A stretch of 64,000 nucleotides of DNA from Alphaproteobacteria bacterium (GTDB lineage: Bacteria; Pseudomonadota; Alphaproteobacteria; UBA9655): contig JAIEMB010000006.1 of NCBI GenBank assembly GCA_019752515.1, positions 239,566-303,565 on the forward strand, given 5' to 3'. The position numbers and the translations under genes are program-made. Below, one piece after another: positions 63,741 through 64,000 of this stretch. How positions within the stretch are numbered: position 1 is the stretch's first letter; every line of letters begins with the position of its first letter. The notes under the pieces are model-generated. The model ran no database searches. It was not told where the DNA came from and was given only the letters and a program-made list of their open reading frames with translations.

Positions 63741-64000
63741 TAAAAATCCGCACCACAGCATGTAGATAAGCAAAGGCATGTATAGCGTGTCCATGCTTTG
63801 TGTTGATCATTGACAAGTGAAGAGAGAGAAGGGATACGCGGGGAGCGGCTTGCGGTAGCGAGTTGAGGATTGATTGAATTATGATTGTAAGTTGATATGG
63901 TTAGGAGCTATAGCGATTGAAGTCATGAGGAGAGAGAATTCCTGCGTATCTGAGTATTCTTAAGAGATCTGGGAGCGTTATAGGAAGCTATAGTGATTTT
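63741..64000 (+). other. Probable rRNA operon leader (runs off the window)
   Basis: About 260 bases with no credible ORF, lying downstream of a strong promoter. It contains TTGATCATTGACAAGTGAAG (63802-63821) followed by a purine-rich AGAGAGAAGGGATACG, a pattern I associate with boxA-type antitermination and leader or spacer regions of alphaproteobacterial rRNA operons. AGCTATAGYGATT occurs twice (63906-63918 and 63986-63998). No 16S sequence is reached, so this is inference. Confidence 0.5.

Noticed and set aside
63603..63794. 63-codon minus-strand ORF near the window end
   Set aside because: It covers the terminator at 63599-63636 and the strong promoter at 63712-63740 and lacks a convincing ribosome-binding site.
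1..64000. CRISPR arrays, insertion sequences, prophage or toxin-antitoxin modules
   Set aside because: No evenly spaced repeats, transposase, integrase, phage structural genes or recognisable toxin-antitoxin pairs were found on reading both strands.

Overview
The window is AT-rich chromosomal DNA from an alphaproteobacterium. The evidence is a set of lineage-typical genes: the histidine phosphotransferase ChpT, a PopZ/DUF2497 protein directly upstream of valS, EipB (DUF1849), DUF4167, DUF6314, the hemC-hemD-mitofilin-HemY run divergent from tsaD-gpsA, and the pcm-tolC-popZ-valS order. The AT richness, several secreted proteins of unknown family and a freshly decayed gene would suit a host-associated lineage such as Holosporales. 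That placement is inference; no 16S sequence lies inside the window.

Layout. 1-5.1 kb (minus): hemC, hemD, a mitofilin-like protein, a HemY-like TPR protein and the 5' part of dnaE, tightly packed with overlaps. 5.2-12.6 kb (plus): tsaD, gpsA, an EVE-domain protein, acs, nfuA, a Bax-type glucosaminidase, a RutE-like nitroreductase and a beta-carbonic anhydrase. 12.7-16.2 kb: a one-piece indolepyruvate ferredoxin oxidoreductase. 16.3-26.7 kb is more accessory: an S66/MccF-like peptidase, a split secreted ORF pair, a GrpB-GNAT fusion, another GNAT enzyme, an alpha/beta hydrolase, a large secreted repeat protein, an NCS1 transporter, fabI, and a secreted-protein pseudogene with one in-frame stop and one frameshift. 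26.8-35 kb: tRNA-Val, pgsA, uvrC, a response regulator with a phosphatase-like tail, an AGCS symporter and clpB. 35-41.6 kb: a DUF6314 protein, an RND efflux pump with its adaptor, chpT, DUF4167, tRNA-Gln and rpmG. 41.8-47.7 kb: eipB, pepA, holC, two secreted proteins of unknown family and a SCO1-like protein. 48-52.6 kb: a polytopic membrane protein, a small secreted protein and a secreted arylsulfatase. 52.8-63 kb: tRNA-Arg, a RodZ-like protein, hisS, prfA, valS, popZ, a TolC-family protein, pcm and a subtilisin-like protease. 63.2-64 kb: a small secreted protein with a strong terminator, then a strong promoter whose downstream sequence looks like an rRNA operon leader.

How it fits together. 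Most genes are housekeeping: haem synthesis, tRNA modification and charging, translation termination, replication (DnaE, HolC), repair (UvrC), phospholipid and fatty-acid synthesis, and proteostasis (ClpB). ChpT and PopZ indicate that a CtrA-type cell-cycle circuit and polar organisation are retained. EipB, RodZ, the glucosaminidase, the S66 peptidase and the RND/TolC components form an envelope theme. The least explained content is a set of exported proteins whose predicted mature N-termini are acidic, several starting with Met, followed by alpha-helical or membrane domains. I found no CRISPR array, prophage or intact insertion sequence, and no clearly new multigene system. The strongest unusual signals are the doubly broken secreted gene at 25.6-26.7 kb, the split secreted ORF pair at 17.6-18.3 kb, the response regulator with a degenerate phosphatase-like domain, and the competing hairpins upstream of it.
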